From positions 1-64,000 of the forward strand of contig CAZJGI010000006.1 of assembly GCA_964545315.1 (NCBI GenBank): a stretch of 64,000 nucleotides of DNA. The letters are read 5' to 3'. Shown here one piece after another: positions 44,629 through 54,247 of this stretch (position 1 is the stretch's first letter; each line of letters starts with the position of its first letter). The notes below the pieces were generated by a model, which searched no databases, had not been told where the DNA came from, and saw only the letters and a list, made by a program, of their open reading frames with translations. The position numbers and the translations under genes were made by a program. This DNA is from JAAYJR01 sp964545315 (lineage in GTDB: Bacteria; Bacteroidota; Bacteroidia; Bacteroidales; Prolixibacteraceae).

Positions 44629-45420
44629 ATGATGATCAATTATAAAAGATTTTTTCTGTTATATATCGGGATACTTTTTTTTACAGTTTTGAGTGCCCAA
44701 ATACCGGGGCGTCCGTCACCGCCGAAATTGATAAATGATTTTGCAGGTATTTTGCGCCCTGATGAAATTTCCAGCCTTGAAGGCAGGCTGGAACAGTTTG
44801 CCAGGGAAACATCCACACAGATTGTAGTAGTGACAGTTGATGATTTGCAGGGCTATGATCCGGCTGACTTTGCTTTCAGACTGGGAGAGTCATGGGGAGT
44901 GGGACAAAAAGGTAAAAATAATGGAATTGTAATTTTAGTGAAGCCCAAAATAGAGAATGAGAAGGGCAGAATTTTTATTGCCACCGGCTATGGGCTGGAA
45001 GGGGTTTTACCCGATGCTGTAGTAAACGGAGCTATTATTGATAAAGAGATAATACCCTGGTTCCGTCAAAACGATTATTATAAGGGGCTTGAGAGCGGTA
45101 TTAATGTTATAATGGATATAACAAGGGGCGAATATACCGCGGAATATTATCAGCAAAATTACGCTGATGACGGTAAAATTTCAGGGATCGTTATTTTTAT
45201 AATCATCGTAGTGATTATCTCATTGATGAAAAGCAGACATAAAAGATTTTATTCACCGGGTAAAAATCTTCCCTTATGGATTGCACTTGGCATGCTTTCC
45301 GGGAATAATTCACACCGGGGAACCTTCAGGGATTTTTCCTCTGGTGGAGGAAACTTCGGAGGTTTTGGTGGCTTCGGTGGCGGAAGCTTTGGTGGTGGCG
45401 GAGCAGGTGGAAGCTGGTAA
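44629..45420 (+). CDS. TPM-domain membrane protein with glycine-rich C-terminus
   Basis: A 263-residue protein with a signal peptide (YKRFFLLYIGILFFTVLSAQ), a periplasmic TPM domain at about 30-175 (LINDFAGILRPDEISSLEGRL, TQIVVVTVDDLQGY, WGVGQKGKNNGIVILV, IATGYGLEGVLPDA), a transmembrane helix (GIVIFIIIVVIISLM), and a terminal glycine/phenylalanine-rich tail (FGGFGGGSFGGGGAGGSW). This architecture is typical of YgcG-like proteins encoded after lemA. Suggested roles include phosphatase activity or photosystem and membrane protein repair in other lineages. None is proven here. Confidence 0.88.
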   Translation: MMINYKRFFLLYIGILFFTVLSAQIPGRPSPPKLINDFAGILRPDEISSLEGRLEQFARETSTQIVVVTVDDLQGYDPADFAFRLGESWGVGQKGKNNGIVILVKPKIENEKGRIFIATGYGLEGVLPDAVVNGAIIDKEIIPWFRQNDYYKGLESGINVIMDITRGEYTAEYYQQNYADDGKISGIVIFIIIVVIISLMKSRHKRFYSPGKNLPLWIALGMLSGNNSHRGTFRDFSSGGGNFGGFGGFGGGSFGGGGAGGSW

Positions 45421-45436
45421 AAGCTAAAAGGTTTTA

Positions 45437-46201
45437 CTATTCCAATCCCTGGATTTCACTATCTACCAGTATCCGGCCACAATATTCACAAACTATGATC
45501 TTTTTACGGCTTGCAATATCTAATTGCCGCTGAGGTGGAATTTTATTAAAACAACCCCCGCATGCATCTCTCTGTATGGTCACAACAGCAAGTCCGTTTC
45601 TTGCATTTTTCCGGATACGTTTGAAAGCTGTTAATAACCTGGGTTCTATGAAAGATTCAATTTTTTCAGCTTTTGCCCTGAGCTTCTCTTCTTCAATCTT
45701 AGTCTCCTCAGTGATCTCGTCAAGTTCCTTCTTTTTCCTGTCCAAATCTTCTGTGCGCTCTTTTAACAGGGTATTGGATGAATTGTACAACTCTTTCTTT
45801 TCGGCCATTTCTGCTGTGAACTCTTTAATTCTTTTTTCAGAAAGCTCAATCTCAAGATTCTGAAATTCAATTTCCTTGGAAAGAGAATCAAATTCCCTGT
45901 TATTCCGTACATTGTTTTGTTGTTCGGTATATTTTGCTATCAGGCTTTGCGAATCTTTAATAGCAATCTTCTTATTGTTGATAGCTGTTTCAAGGTTCCT
46001 TAATTCATCCTCCAGATTGACAAGCCTGGTTTTTAACCCTGCTATTTCATCTTCCAGGTCCTGTACTTCAAGAGGAAGCTCACCTCTTAATGTTTTTATT
46101 TTATCAATATCTGACACTACTGTCTGCAATTCATATAATGCATGCAGTTTTTCTTCAATAGAGATGTCTTTTTCTTCTGGCTTTGTCATTGTTGCACTCA
46201 T
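45437..46201 (-). CDS. Coiled-coil C4-type zinc-ribbon protein
   Basis: A 254-residue cytoplasmic protein. Residues about 15-180 form a long antiparallel coiled coil (DEIAGLKTRLVNLEDELRN, KEIEFQNLEIELSEKRIKE). The C-terminus is a four-cysteine zinc ribbon (CGGCFNKIPP and CEYCGRIL). This matches the CdsZ/zf-RING_7 family, implicated in nucleic-acid or ribosome-related roles in other bacteria. It follows Nif3-like by 31 bp, an order conserved in Bacteroidota. Confidence 0.88.
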   Translation of the reverse strand: MSATMTKPEEKDISIEEKLHALYELQTVVSDIDKIKTLRGELPLEVQDLEDEIAGLKTRLVNLEDELRNLETAINNKKIAIKDSQSLIAKYTEQQNNVRNNREFDSLSKEIEFQNLEIELSEKRIKEFTAEMAEKKELYNSSNTLLKERTEDLDRKKKELDEITEETKIEEEKLRAKAEKIESFIEPRLLTAFKRIRKNARNGLAVVTIQRDACGGCFNKIPPQRQLDIASRKKIIVCEYCGRILVDSEIQGLE

Positions 46202-46232
46202 AGTTATTATCACTTATATTTTATACTAAACC

Positions 46233-47327
46233 TTAAAAGTAAAAAACCGGGTTAGTGTTAACTTCTGAAAAACGGACTGCAAATTTAGGGAATTTTTTTG
46301 TTAGAATATCATAAAAAATTTCTTTAGTAAACTGTTCACTTTCATAATGTCCTATATCTGCAATTACAATTTTACCCTCAGCATCAAAATACTGGTGATA
46401 TTTGAAGTCTGCTGAAATATAAAAATCGGCTTTCGCGGAAATGGCTTTTAAAAGTAACCCGGCTCCTGAGCCTCCGCATACCGCTATTTTACTGACTGGT
46501 TGATTCCTAAACTTCGTATGCTTTATGCATTTTGACTTAAATGTTGTTTTTAAAAGGTCGAGGAATTCTTCTTCCGTACAGGTATCAGGCAAATAACCTG
46601 TCATGCCTGCACCTGCTTTGTTGAAAGAATTATCAAGAGGGTATATGTCGTATGCAGGTTCTTCATAAGGGTGTGATTCTATCAAGGCAGAAATTATGTT
46701 ACTTTCCAGCCAGGCAGGATATATTGTTTCAAAACGTACTTCCTTTTCAAAATGGATTTTTCCTTTTTCCCCAACATATGGATTTGTCTTTTCATCTCCC
46801 CTGAAACTACCTGTACCTTCAAGGGTGTATCCGCAATAATCGTAATTTCCTATGCAGCCTGCACCCGCAGCGAAAAGAGACCCTCTCACCCTGTCCAGTT
46901 CTTTCGTGGGAATAAATGTTACAAGTTTTTTTAATTTCCCTTTTAATGGCTGTAAGACAGAAGTATTTTTAAGTTGGAGTTTTTCACAAATTTTGGCATT
47001 AACACCATTATTAACGGCATCCAGGTTTGTATGAGCAGCATAAATTGCAACATCATTCTTTATAGCTTTTATAATTGTGCGCCCAACGTAGTTTGAGCCT
47101 GTAATTTTTTTCAGACCGGTAAAAATAACCGGATGATGGGCAATGATGAGTCTTGCTTTTTTTCTGACAGCCTCTTCAACTACCTCTTCCGTTACATCGA
47201 CCGAAAGAATGACAGATTCTACATCCTGATCAGGATTCCCCGTGATCAGGCCTGCATTATCATATGGCTCCTGCAGGTCAGTAGGGGCAATTAATTCGAT
47301 ACATCTTATTATTTCACTTATTTTCAT
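46233..47327 (-). CDS. Nif3-like dinuclear metal-centre hexameric protein
   Basis: A 364-residue Nif3/YqfO-family protein. N-terminal PYDNAGLITGNPDQDVESVILSVDVT and HHPVIFTGLKKI give the metal-binding histidines. A middle insert of about 100 residues with SHPYEEPAYDIYPL resembles the PII/CutA-like insert of long family members. The C-terminal block includes VCGGSGAGLLL, ADFYISADFKYH and DIGHYESEQF. The family forms hexamers around a di-metal site; the reaction is not established. Its ATG at 47327 lies inside the 3' end of the MerR gene, a 14-bp overlap. Confidence 0.9.
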   Translation of the reverse strand: MKISEIIRCIELIAPTDLQEPYDNAGLITGNPDQDVESVILSVDVTEEVVEEAVRKKARLIIAHHPVIFTGLKKITGSNYVGRTIIKAIKNDVAIYAAHTNLDAVNNGVNAKICEKLQLKNTSVLQPLKGKLKKLVTFIPTKELDRVRGSLFAAGAGCIGNYDYCGYTLEGTGSFRGDEKTNPYVGEKGKIHFEKEVRFETIYPAWLESNIISALIESHPYEEPAYDIYPLDNSFNKAGAGMTGYLPDTCTEEEFLDLLKTTFKSKCIKHTKFRNQPVSKIAVCGGSGAGLLLKAISAKADFYISADFKYHQYFDAEGKIVIADIGHYESEQFTKEIFYDILTKKFPKFAVRFSEVNTNPVFYF

Positions 47328-47667
47328 TTTGTGTATCCTCCATCTCATCCTTTATACCGGTCAGTATTTCTCTGATATTTTGTAGTTTTTTAACTATTTC
47401 CCAGGCATTAATTGTTTCTTCCCTGTTTTCTTTTAGTTTATGACGCGCGCCCTTTATAGTCATCCCTCTTTCCCTCACAAGATAACTTATAAGCCTGGCA
47501 GTTTCAATATTTGCTGTTGTATAGAAACGTGTACCTTTTGCATTTCGTTGTGGTTTGAGTTCGGGGAAATTTTGTTCCCAATACCTTAATGATGAGGGTG
47601 ATACTCCCGCTATCCGGGCTACTTCCCCAATGGAGTAATATACTTTTTCAATATTATTTTTTTGCAA
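47314..47667 (-). CDS. MerR-family transcriptional regulator
   Basis: A 117-residue protein with an N-terminal MerR winged HTH (YYSIGEVARIAGVSPSSLRYWEQNFPELKPQ, then GTRFYT) and a short helical tail. There is no C-terminal sensor domain or metal-binding cysteine, so it belongs to the short MerR group common in this phylum. The start appears to be a TTG at 47667. It sits between the M23 peptidase (10 bp upstream) and Nif3-like genes. Confidence 0.88.
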   Translation of the reverse strand: MQKNNIEKVYYSIGEVARIAGVSPSSLRYWEQNFPELKPQRNAKGTRFYTTANIETARLISYLVRERGMTIKGARHKLKENREETINAWEIVKKLQNIREILTGIKDEMEDTQNENK

Positions 47668-47677
47668 GGCACAACCT

Positions 47678-48658
47678 TTAATCGAGTGATTGACCTATAT
47701 TAGATGATATTGCAATCATTTTTTCATATTCCTCAGGAGTCAGGTCTTTAAAGTAGAAATATTGCGGATTTACAGGGTTCCCGTTTTTATGCACCTCATA
47801 GTGGAGATGAGGTGCAGTAGATCCCCCTGTGTTTCCTATATATCCAATAATATCACCTCTTTTAACCTTTTGTCCCGCATGAACATTAAATGCATTTAAA
47901 TGTGCATAAAGTGTATGATAACCAAAACCATGATCAACTTTAACCACCAGTCCGAATCCTGAACGGCTGTTATGTGAGCCGTTTATTTCAACTACATTAC
48001 CATCACCTGTGGCATATACCGGAGTTCCTACCGGAGCAGTAAAATCCATTCCATAATGCATTTTCCTTACTTTATAAATAGGATGAATCCTGTAGCCCCA
48101 ACCACTTGCCGTTCTCTTCAGGTCCTCATTGGCAACAGGCATAATTGCAGGTATGCTGGCTACCATCTTTTCCTTGTTAAGTGCAAGCTGGAGGACTTCA
48201 TCGTAAGATTTGGATTGTATGTATGCCTCTTTTCCAATTACATCAAGTTTTCTGGCTGTTTCAATTACCAATTCTGAATTGTTCAGGTCTTCAAGATGAG
48301 AATATTTATTGGTTCCTCCAAAGCCAGCCTTTCTGATTGAAGAAGGGATCGGATTTGCTTCAAAAATAACTCTGTAAATGTTGTCGTCCCGATGCTGTAA
48401 CTCTTCCAAAACTTTTCCTATTCGTTCAATGTCATGAGACATTAATTCGTATTGGGTTATAAGTTTCTGATTCTCTCTTTTTAGCATTTTTGAACGGGGT
48501 GTTTCATAAAAACTGAGGAACAGTATCGTCATAAATATAGCCAGGGCAAAACTGCTTGAAAGGTAGGTGGCAATTTTTCCCAACTTTTCTTTAACAGATA
48601 TACCTACCCGTTCATAGCTAAGAGTATCATGATTAAATTTGTATTTCTTTTTCGCCAT
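47678..48658 (-). CDS. Membrane-anchored M23 (LytM-type) metallopeptidase
   Basis: A 326-residue murein endopeptidase or activator. One transmembrane helix is at about 27-50 (TYLSSSFALAIFMTILFL), then a periplasmic coiled-coil stretch (about 55-100). The M23 domain is near the C-terminus, with IHPIYKVRKMHYGMDFTAP (zinc His and Asp) and APHLHYEVH (HxH). All zinc ligands are present, so it should be active. A matching promoter lies at 48690-48719, 32 bp upstream. Confidence 0.92.
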   Translation of the reverse strand: MAKKKYKFNHDTLSYERVGISVKEKLGKIATYLSSSFALAIFMTILFLSFYETPRSKMLKRENQKLITQYELMSHDIERIGKVLEELQHRDDNIYRVIFEANPIPSSIRKAGFGGTNKYSHLEDLNNSELVIETARKLDVIGKEAYIQSKSYDEVLQLALNKEKMVASIPAIMPVANEDLKRTASGWGYRIHPIYKVRKMHYGMDFTAPVGTPVYATGDGNVVEINGSHNSRSGFGLVVKVDHGFGYHTLYAHLNAFNVHAGQKVKRGDIIGYIGNTGGSTAPHLHYEVHKNGNPVNPQYFYFKDLTPEEYEKMIAISSNIGQSLD

Positions 48659-48689
48659 AAAGGTCGGCTATTTTATTTTTAGTAATAAG

Positions 48690-48719
48690 CAAAATTAATT
48701 AAAACCTGTAACTTTGCAA
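48690..48719 (-). promoter_or_regulatory. Bacteroidota-type promoter for the M23 peptidase gene
   Basis: On the minus strand, TTG (48717-48719), a 19-bp spacer and TAATTTTG (48690-48697) fit the consensus exactly. The start codon is 32 bp downstream, and the M23-MerR-Nif3-zinc-ribbon set may be read from here. Confidence 0.6.
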
Positions 48720-48841
48720 GAATTTAAACAGGTTATGGGTTTTTCCCATGGCGCAAAACTAAACAAATAACTTTAAAAGAGCATATTTGTTGTGTTTGCT
48801 TTAAATATTTTTAACAGAACTGTCAATTAAAATTGTATAAG

Positions 48842-51478
48842 ATGACACTCACATCTAAGGAGATACGTAACGCATTTCTTGATTTTTTCAGGGAGAAAGG
48901 GCATCAGATCGTTGATTCTGCCCCGATGGTGGTAAAAGGTGATCCTACACTTATGTATACAAATGCAGGCATGAATCAGTTTAAAGATCTGTTTTTGGGC
49001 AATGAACCTGTGAAATATACAAGAATTGCGGATACCCAAAAATGTCTGAGAGTCTCCGGCAAACATAATGACCTGGAAGAGGTGGGACTGGATACATACC
49101 ATCACACCATGTTCGAAATGCTTGGCAACTGGTCGTTTGGTGATTATTTCAAGAAGGAGGCAATTGATTGGGCATGGGAGTTTTTAGTTGACAGAATGGG
49201 AGTTCCTGCATCGCAGTTGTATGCTACTGTCTTTGAAGGCAGTAATGATGATAAACTGGATAGGGATGACGAATCGGCGAAATTCTGGTTAAAATATCTG
49301 CCCGAAAGCCATATTTTAAACGGTTCCAAAAAGGATAATTTTTGGGAAATGGGTGATACAGGGCCGTGTGGGCCTTGTTCGGAGATACATGTCGACTTGC
49401 GGACACCTGAGGAAATTGAAAAAATCCCGGGGAGGGAATTGGTTAATAAAGACCATCCCCTGGTAATTGAAATATGGAACCTTGTATTTATCCAGTTTAA
49501 CAGGAAAGCCAATGGCGCCCTGGAAGAATTGCCTGATAAACATGTTGATACAGGAATGGGCTTCGAAAGGTTATGTATGGTACTGCAGGGAGTTAAGTCA
49601 AACTACGATACGGATATATTTCAAAATATTATTAAGGAGATAGCGCGTTTTAGCGGGAAAGATTATGGAGTAGGGGAAAAGGCCAGTATTGCCATGCGTG
49701 TTGTCGCCGACCATCTGAGAGCTGTAGCCTTTGCAATTGCCGACGGGCAGTTACCTTCAAATAATAAAGCCGGTTACGTTATCCGCAGGATCCTTCGCAG
49801 GGCAGTCAGATATATTTATTCATTTCTTGACCTCAAAGAACCTTTGATGTACAAGCTGGTGGAGGTATTGAAAAATACCATGGGTGAAGCATTTCCTGAA
49901 CTGGCCTCCCAGCAGCAATTGATAGAAAGGGTAATCAGAGAGGAGGAGGAATCATTTTTAAGAACTCTGTCAACCGGAATAAAACTGCTGGATGAGATAA
50001 TCCTTAGAACTAAAAGTGAGAGTGGAAGGCAGATTAAAGGAAGTGATATTTTTGTTATTTATGATACATTCGGATTCCCTGTTGACCTTACTGCATTGAT
50101 TGCCAGAGAAAACGGACTTGAAATTGATGAAAATGGTTTCGAGAGGGAGATGGAAGTCCAGCGTAACCGCTCAAGGAGTGCTGCCCGGTTGGAAACCGGA
50201 GACTGGATTGAGGTAAGGAAAACAGAAAAGACTGAATTTCTTGGCTATGACAAGCTTGACGCTGAGGTGCGTATAACCCGCTACAGAAAGGTTAATCAGA
50301 AAAGCAGGTCATTTTATCAGCTTGTTTTTGACCAAACACCATTCTATGGAGAATCCGGAGGCCAGGCAGGTGATTCAGGTTATATAGAAAATGAAGTTGA
50401 AAAAATTAAGGTTTTTGATACCCAAAAAGAGAATAACCTGATCATCCATCTAACGGAAAAGCTTCCGGAAAGGCTGGAAGAATATTTCTTTGCTGTAGTT
50501 GATATACAAAAACGTATTCAAACTGCGAACAATCATACCGCTACCCATTTGCTCCATGAAGCCCTGCGGAAAGTCCTGGGAGAACATGTTGAGCAGAAGG
50601 GATCTTTGGTTAATCCTGAACATTTGCGCTTTGACTTTTCTCATTTTAAAAAAATGACTGATGAAGAGATTGAAGAAGTTGAAAATATCGTAAATGACAA
50701 AATACGTCAAAATATTCCCCTGGAGGAACGGAGAGAAATACCTATGCAGGAAGCCCGGGAAATGGAAGCTATTATGCTTTTTGGGGAAAAATACGGCGAG
50801 TCGGTACGAGTTGTTAAATTTGGTAATTCTGTTGAATTGTGCGGGGGAACGCATGTGAAAGCGACAGGACAGATCGGATTATTTAAAATAATCTCAGAAA
50901 GCGCAATTGCTGCAGGAGTGAGGAGGATTGAAGCTATAACCGGAAAAAAAGCTGAATTATATGTAAACAGCCAGATAAATATTTTGAAAAATATCAGGAA
51001 TATCCTTAAGGGATCAAAGGACGTTCTTGAAAATATAAATGACCTTATCAGCAAAAACATTGAACTTACCGCAAAAGTTGAAACTTTTAACCGGGAGAGG
51101 ATTAAGAGACTAAAAAGGGAGTTAAAAGCAAAAATGTTTTCTGAGAATGGAATCAATATTATCGCCGGAGAGGTGAAAGTGGATAATTCTGCAATGATGA
51201 AAGACCTTGCTTTTGAACTTAAAGGAGAGGTCGATAACCTGTTCCTGTCACTGGGAGCTGACATCGATGGTAAGCCAAACCTGACAGTCATGATATCTGA
51301 TAACCTTGTCGAGGAAAAGGGATTGAATGCCGCAAATATTGTTAAAGATGCCGGCAGGGAAATTAAAGGGGGAGGTGGAGGCCAAAAGTTTTATGCCACT
51401 GCCGGAGGGAAAGATGTTACAGGACTAAAAGCTGCAATAGATATTACTCTTTCTCATCTCAAAGAAAATTTTTTCTGA
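48842..51478 (+). CDS. alaS: Alanyl-tRNA synthetase
   Basis: An 878-residue class IIc synthetase. The catalytic core begins SKEIRNAFLDFFREKGH, with the motif 2 region and GMGFERL. The editing domain shows HTATHLLHEAL and CGGTHV (zinc/editing histidines and cysteine). The C-Ala domain follows. The chosen ATG (48842) starts the conserved domain; the frame's TTG 9 bp upstream is unlikely. Confidence 0.97.
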   Translation: MTLTSKEIRNAFLDFFREKGHQIVDSAPMVVKGDPTLMYTNAGMNQFKDLFLGNEPVKYTRIADTQKCLRVSGKHNDLEEVGLDTYHHTMFEMLGNWSFGDYFKKEAIDWAWEFLVDRMGVPASQLYATVFEGSNDDKLDRDDESAKFWLKYLPESHILNGSKKDNFWEMGDTGPCGPCSEIHVDLRTPEEIEKIPGRELVNKDHPLVIEIWNLVFIQFNRKANGALEELPDKHVDTGMGFERLCMVLQGVKSNYDTDIFQNIIKEIARFSGKDYGVGEKASIAMRVVADHLRAVAFAIADGQLPSNNKAGYVIRRILRRAVRYIYSFLDLKEPLMYKLVEVLKNTMGEAFPELASQQQLIERVIREEEESFLRTLSTGIKLLDEIILRTKSESGRQIKGSDIFVIYDTFGFPVDLTALIARENGLEIDENGFEREMEVQRNRSRSAARLETGDWIEVRKTEKTEFLGYDKLDAEVRITRYRKVNQKSRSFYQLVFDQTPFYGESGGQAGDSGYIENEVEKIKVFDTQKENNLIIHLTEKLPERLEEYFFAVVDIQKRIQTANNHTATHLLHEALRKVLGEHVEQKGSLVNPEHLRFDFSHFKKMTDEEIEEVENIVNDKIRQNIPLEERREIPMQEAREMEAIMLFGEKYGESVRVVKFGNSVELCGGTHVKATGQIGLFKIISESAIAAGVRRIEAITGKKAELYVNSQINILKNIRNILKGSKDVLENINDLISKNIELTAKVETFNRERIKRLKRELKAKMFSENGINIIAGEVKVDNSAMMKDLAFELKGEVDNLFLSLGADIDGKPNLTVMISDNLVEEKGLNAANIVKDAGREIKGGGGGQKFYATAGGKDVTGLKAAIDITLSHLKENFF

Positions 51479-51533
51479 TATTTTACTATTTTAGCAGCCA
51501 CAAACCAATTTAGTCCTAAATACAACAAAAAAC

Positions 51534-52499
51534 ATGAGGAAAATTTTAATTATTGAAGATGAGAAAGAACTCAATGAAGGTATAGCTGAAATTTTAAGGT
51601 TTGAAGGATACACACCTTTGCAATCACACAATGGTTACGATGGATTAAAAATAGCTGAGCGTGACTCCCCTGATCTTATTCTTTGTGATATTGTTATGCC
51701 CGATCTGGATGGATATGAAGTCCTGGAACGAATTAAAAAACAAATTTTGCAAAGACCGGTTCCGTTTATTTTTATTACTGCCCTCACCGACAGGCCTAAC
51801 TATAGAAAAGGAATGGAACAAGGCGCTGATGATTACCTTACAAAACCTTTTACACGTAAAGAACTACTAAATGCTGTATCTTCCAGGATAGATAAATATA
51901 AAGATCTTGAAAAATACGCCGGCAAGAAAATATATGAGATTGAGAAGGATACGGAAGATCGAATTTCCCGGCTTACTAAAGAAGTTTCTGAGAAATCTGA
52001 ATACATAGTCCGGATAAATGCTCAAAAAAATGAACTTGACAACTACCTCAGGGAGAAGGAAACAGAACTTATGGAAGAGACTATGAAGGTTATTGAAACA
52101 AATAATACTATTTATAATTTAAAGAAACTAATTGCGGCGAAACTGAAAAATAAATATCTTAATTCAGAGCAGACAAAACTGCTGACAGAACTTAAAAACA
52201 GGGTATGTAAAAAGAATATTCTTTGTAACGGATGGATCATTTTTCAAATGAAATTCAGCCAGGCACATCCTGGTTTTATTGCCAGCCTGACTTCAAGGTT
52301 TGCCGGTCTTACGCAATATGAACTTGTATTTATTTCCGCAACATATGCCGGACTTTCAACAAGTCAGATGGCAAACCTGTTCAATATATCTGAGGATAGC
52401 GTAAGAAAAAGCCGTTACAGGATAAAAAAGAAACTGGGTCTTAAAAAGAGTGATGACTTCCTTAAATTTGTACATTCTTTCAATTTTTCGCATAATTAA
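51534..52499 (+). CDS. Response regulator with REC, coiled-coil and LuxR-type HTH domains
   Basis: A 321-residue protein. REC domain at 1-120 with the acidic pocket EDE (8-10), phospho-acceptor Asp52 (CDIVMP) and the conserved Lys in LTKPF. A long coiled coil covers about 125-200. The C-terminus (about 250-315) carries an HTH of the LuxR/NarL kind (GLTQYELVFISATYAGLSTSQ, FNISEDSVRKSRYRIKKKLGL). It is encoded upstream of the pilin-chaperone-usher-like operon, and a matching histidine kinase lies downstream of it, so control of that operon is likely but unproven. A tandem ATGTCCATAAT repeat starts 5 bp after its stop. Confidence 0.88.
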   Translation: MRKILIIEDEKELNEGIAEILRFEGYTPLQSHNGYDGLKIAERDSPDLILCDIVMPDLDGYEVLERIKKQILQRPVPFIFITALTDRPNYRKGMEQGADDYLTKPFTRKELLNAVSSRIDKYKDLEKYAGKKIYEIEKDTEDRISRLTKEVSEKSEYIVRINAQKNELDNYLREKETELMEETMKVIETNNTIYNLKKLIAAKLKNKYLNSEQTKLLTELKNRVCKKNILCNGWIIFQMKFSQAHPGFIASLTSRFAGLTQYELVFISATYAGLSTSQMANLFNISEDSVRKSRYRIKKKLGLKKSDDFLKFVHSFNFSHN

Positions 52500-52503
52500 A
52501 CCA

Positions 52504-52525
52504 ATGTCCATAATATGTCCATAAT
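52504..52525. repeat. Perfect 2 x 11-bp tandem repeat ATGTCCATAAT
   Basis: ATGTCCATAAT at 52504-52514 is repeated exactly at 52515-52525, about one helical turn apart, 5 bp after the response-regulator stop and upstream of the pilin-like gene. The spacing is typical of side-by-side binding sites for one regulator. ATGTCCA recurs beyond the other end of the operon. Confidence 0.6.
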
Positions 52526-52686
52526 TTGCTATTGCATACGCTGTTGTTATTGATACCTTTGACCCAGGCATTAAGTGCATCATTGTTCTATTTAATCATA
52601 CGGAATATCCATAGTTTCCAGTTTCCCCGTTAACGTGAGCATCTTCTGTATCGCACAAATGTCATAATTGTTATAACGACATCCGG

Positions 52687-52711
52687 CAACCCCGCGCAAA
52701 GTGCGGGGTTG
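52687..52711 (+). terminator. GC-rich hairpin upstream of the pilin-like gene
   Basis: CAACCCCGC (52687-52695) and GCGGGGTTG (52703-52711) form a perfect 9-bp stem with a 7-nt loop, lacking a T tract. It lies 190 bp after the response regulator and 66 bp before the pilin-like ATG, so it could end the first unit or attenuate the second. Confidence 0.45.
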
Positions 52712-52777
52712 TTTGGAGGTACTTAAACAGGAATTTTAATAAAGATTTCATCTTAATAACTCATAAATTTAATACCT

Positions 52778-53314
52778 ATGGAAAAATTAGTTAAATTTTT
52801 TATTGTATGGCTGATAACAGTAATCAATATGTCTAACAGCACTGCACAAATAATAAGGGAAAATGTAGCGATCAATGTAAATGCAAATGTTCTGAGCACT
52901 TTATCTGTTACAAATGATCAGGATGTCTCTTTCGGCAATATATCAGGAACGACAACCGGAGAGGTATTTCTCGACCCAAAGGGGAGTGAGAGCAGTTATG
53001 TAGGGGCAACTGCAACTGCAGGAAAAATAATTATTGCGGGTGATAATAACCAATCCATAAGGATTGGATGGCCTTCGACTATTACACTCGATGATGGCGG
53101 TGAAAATGATATGCCTTTGACAATTGCCGTATCAGGAAGCGGATCAGATGAGCAGGCCACCTCATCTGACCTGACGGCTGAAAACGGGTTTTGTATAGTT
53201 AATTTATCTGGAGCGATTTATTTTGTTTGGATTGGTGGCAGCCTGGGTGCTTTGGAAAATCAGCCGGCGGGAACCTATACCGGTACTGCAGATATTACCG
53301 TAGAATATAACTGA
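52778..53314 (+). CDS. Exported DUF4402-like pilin/subunit protein
   Basis: A 178-residue secreted protein with a signal peptide (KLVKFFIVWLITVINMSNSTAQ). The mature protein is a beta-rich, low-charge domain with LSTLSVTNDQDVSFGNISG near the start and AGTYTGTADITVEYN at the very end. This ending is characteristic of DUF4402/spore-coat-U-like subunits used in archaic chaperone-usher fibres. Only one cysteine is seen, so no structural disulfide is expected. Its TGA is followed 1 bp later by the chaperone gene. I infer a fibre subunit; direct proof is absent. Confidence 0.78.
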   Translation: MEKLVKFFIVWLITVINMSNSTAQIIRENVAINVNANVLSTLSVTNDQDVSFGNISGTTTGEVFLDPKGSESSYVGATATAGKIIIAGDNNQSIRIGWPSTITLDDGGENDMPLTIAVSGSGSDEQATSSDLTAENGFCIVNLSGAIYFVWIGGSLGALENQPAGTYTGTADITVEYN

Positions 53315-53315
53315 T

Positions 53316-54176
53316 ATGATTTTTGTAGTGCTGAAGAACTGGTTTTTGATATTATTCCTGCCTGTAATAATGTTAATTGGCCTACAATTGCCGGTATTGT
53401 CACAGATTGCTGTTGCCCCTGCAGCTATTTGTATAAACAGTCCTTCCAATATAGCCTCACTTCAGGTTTCCAACGGGCATACTTCAGTCAGGGAGATATC
53501 AGTCTCGTTTAAATTTGGTTATTTATCTGCTAACCATAACGGGGATTTGTTTATGGTCTATAACGACAGTCTGGCGGAGAAGCGTTTCGGGCTTACTGGG
53601 AATATGCGGGCTTTTCCCCGCCGGTTTGTTTTGCCCCCGGGCAGTTGTCAGACAGTTAGGATACAGGTAAGAAACATGAAAGACAAACCTGACGGAGTGT
53701 ATTGGAGCCGGATCATTTTGAGCTCCCGCCAAGCTGCTGAAGAAATAAAGGAGATCAATATTTATAAGGGTATCGGTGCTAAAATTGATTATGTGATCAG
53801 ACAGAGTTTACCGCTATTTTACCGAAAAGGAGATGTTTCTGTCCGATTGATACCCGGAGAGGCAACATTTACTTACGGGGATGGTAAACTGACAACTTTG
53901 ATTGACCTTGACCTGGAGGGAAATGCTCCCTTTAACGGAAGTGTGACAACCAGGCTCTGTAACAGCAGTGGCAGGGAGTTGGCCATGCAACAACAGACTA
54001 CGGTCGTATATTTTGATATGCATCAGAAGATTCAACTTCAACTTCCGGAAGAATATCTTCCCGCTGGAGATTATATTGTTGAACTTATTTATGAAACCAA
54101 ACGCTCCGACATCTCCTCCTCTGATCTGGTTCAGACAAAGCCTCTGCACTTTAAAGCGCCTTTGAAAATTCAATAA
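53316..54176 (+). CDS. PapD-like periplasmic chaperone
   Basis: A 286-residue exported protein (signal KNWFLILFLPVIMLIGLQLPVLS). The mature part starts IAVAPAAICINSPSNIASLQVSN, the opening strand of the PapD N-terminal Ig domain. RRFVLPPGSCQTVRIQVRN gives the conserved G1-strand-like LPPG motif, and GVYWSRIILSS follows. A second Ig-like domain begins at about residue 175. PapD-type chaperones complete pilin folds by donor-strand complementation. The gene lies between the pilin-like and usher-like genes, as in classical chaperone-usher operons. Confidence 0.82.
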   Translation: MIFVVLKNWFLILFLPVIMLIGLQLPVLSQIAVAPAAICINSPSNIASLQVSNGHTSVREISVSFKFGYLSANHNGDLFMVYNDSLAEKRFGLTGNMRAFPRRFVLPPGSCQTVRIQVRNMKDKPDGVYWSRIILSSRQAAEEIKEINIYKGIGAKIDYVIRQSLPLFYRKGDVSVRLIPGEATFTYGDGKLTTLIDLDLEGNAPFNGSVTTRLCNSSGRELAMQQQTTVVYFDMHQKIQLQLPEEYLPAGDYIVELIYETKRSDISSSDLVQTKPLHFKAPLKIQ

Positions 54177-54247
54177 ATCTGTTTTACAAACTGAAATATT
54201 TATTCAGCTTGTAAATAACCGACTTCTTCTAAGAAAATTACATCGAA

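Noticed and set aside
50707..51291. 194-residue reverse frame inside alaS
   Set aside because: Antisense of the conserved alaS editing and C-terminal domains; serine/leucine-rich shadow without features.
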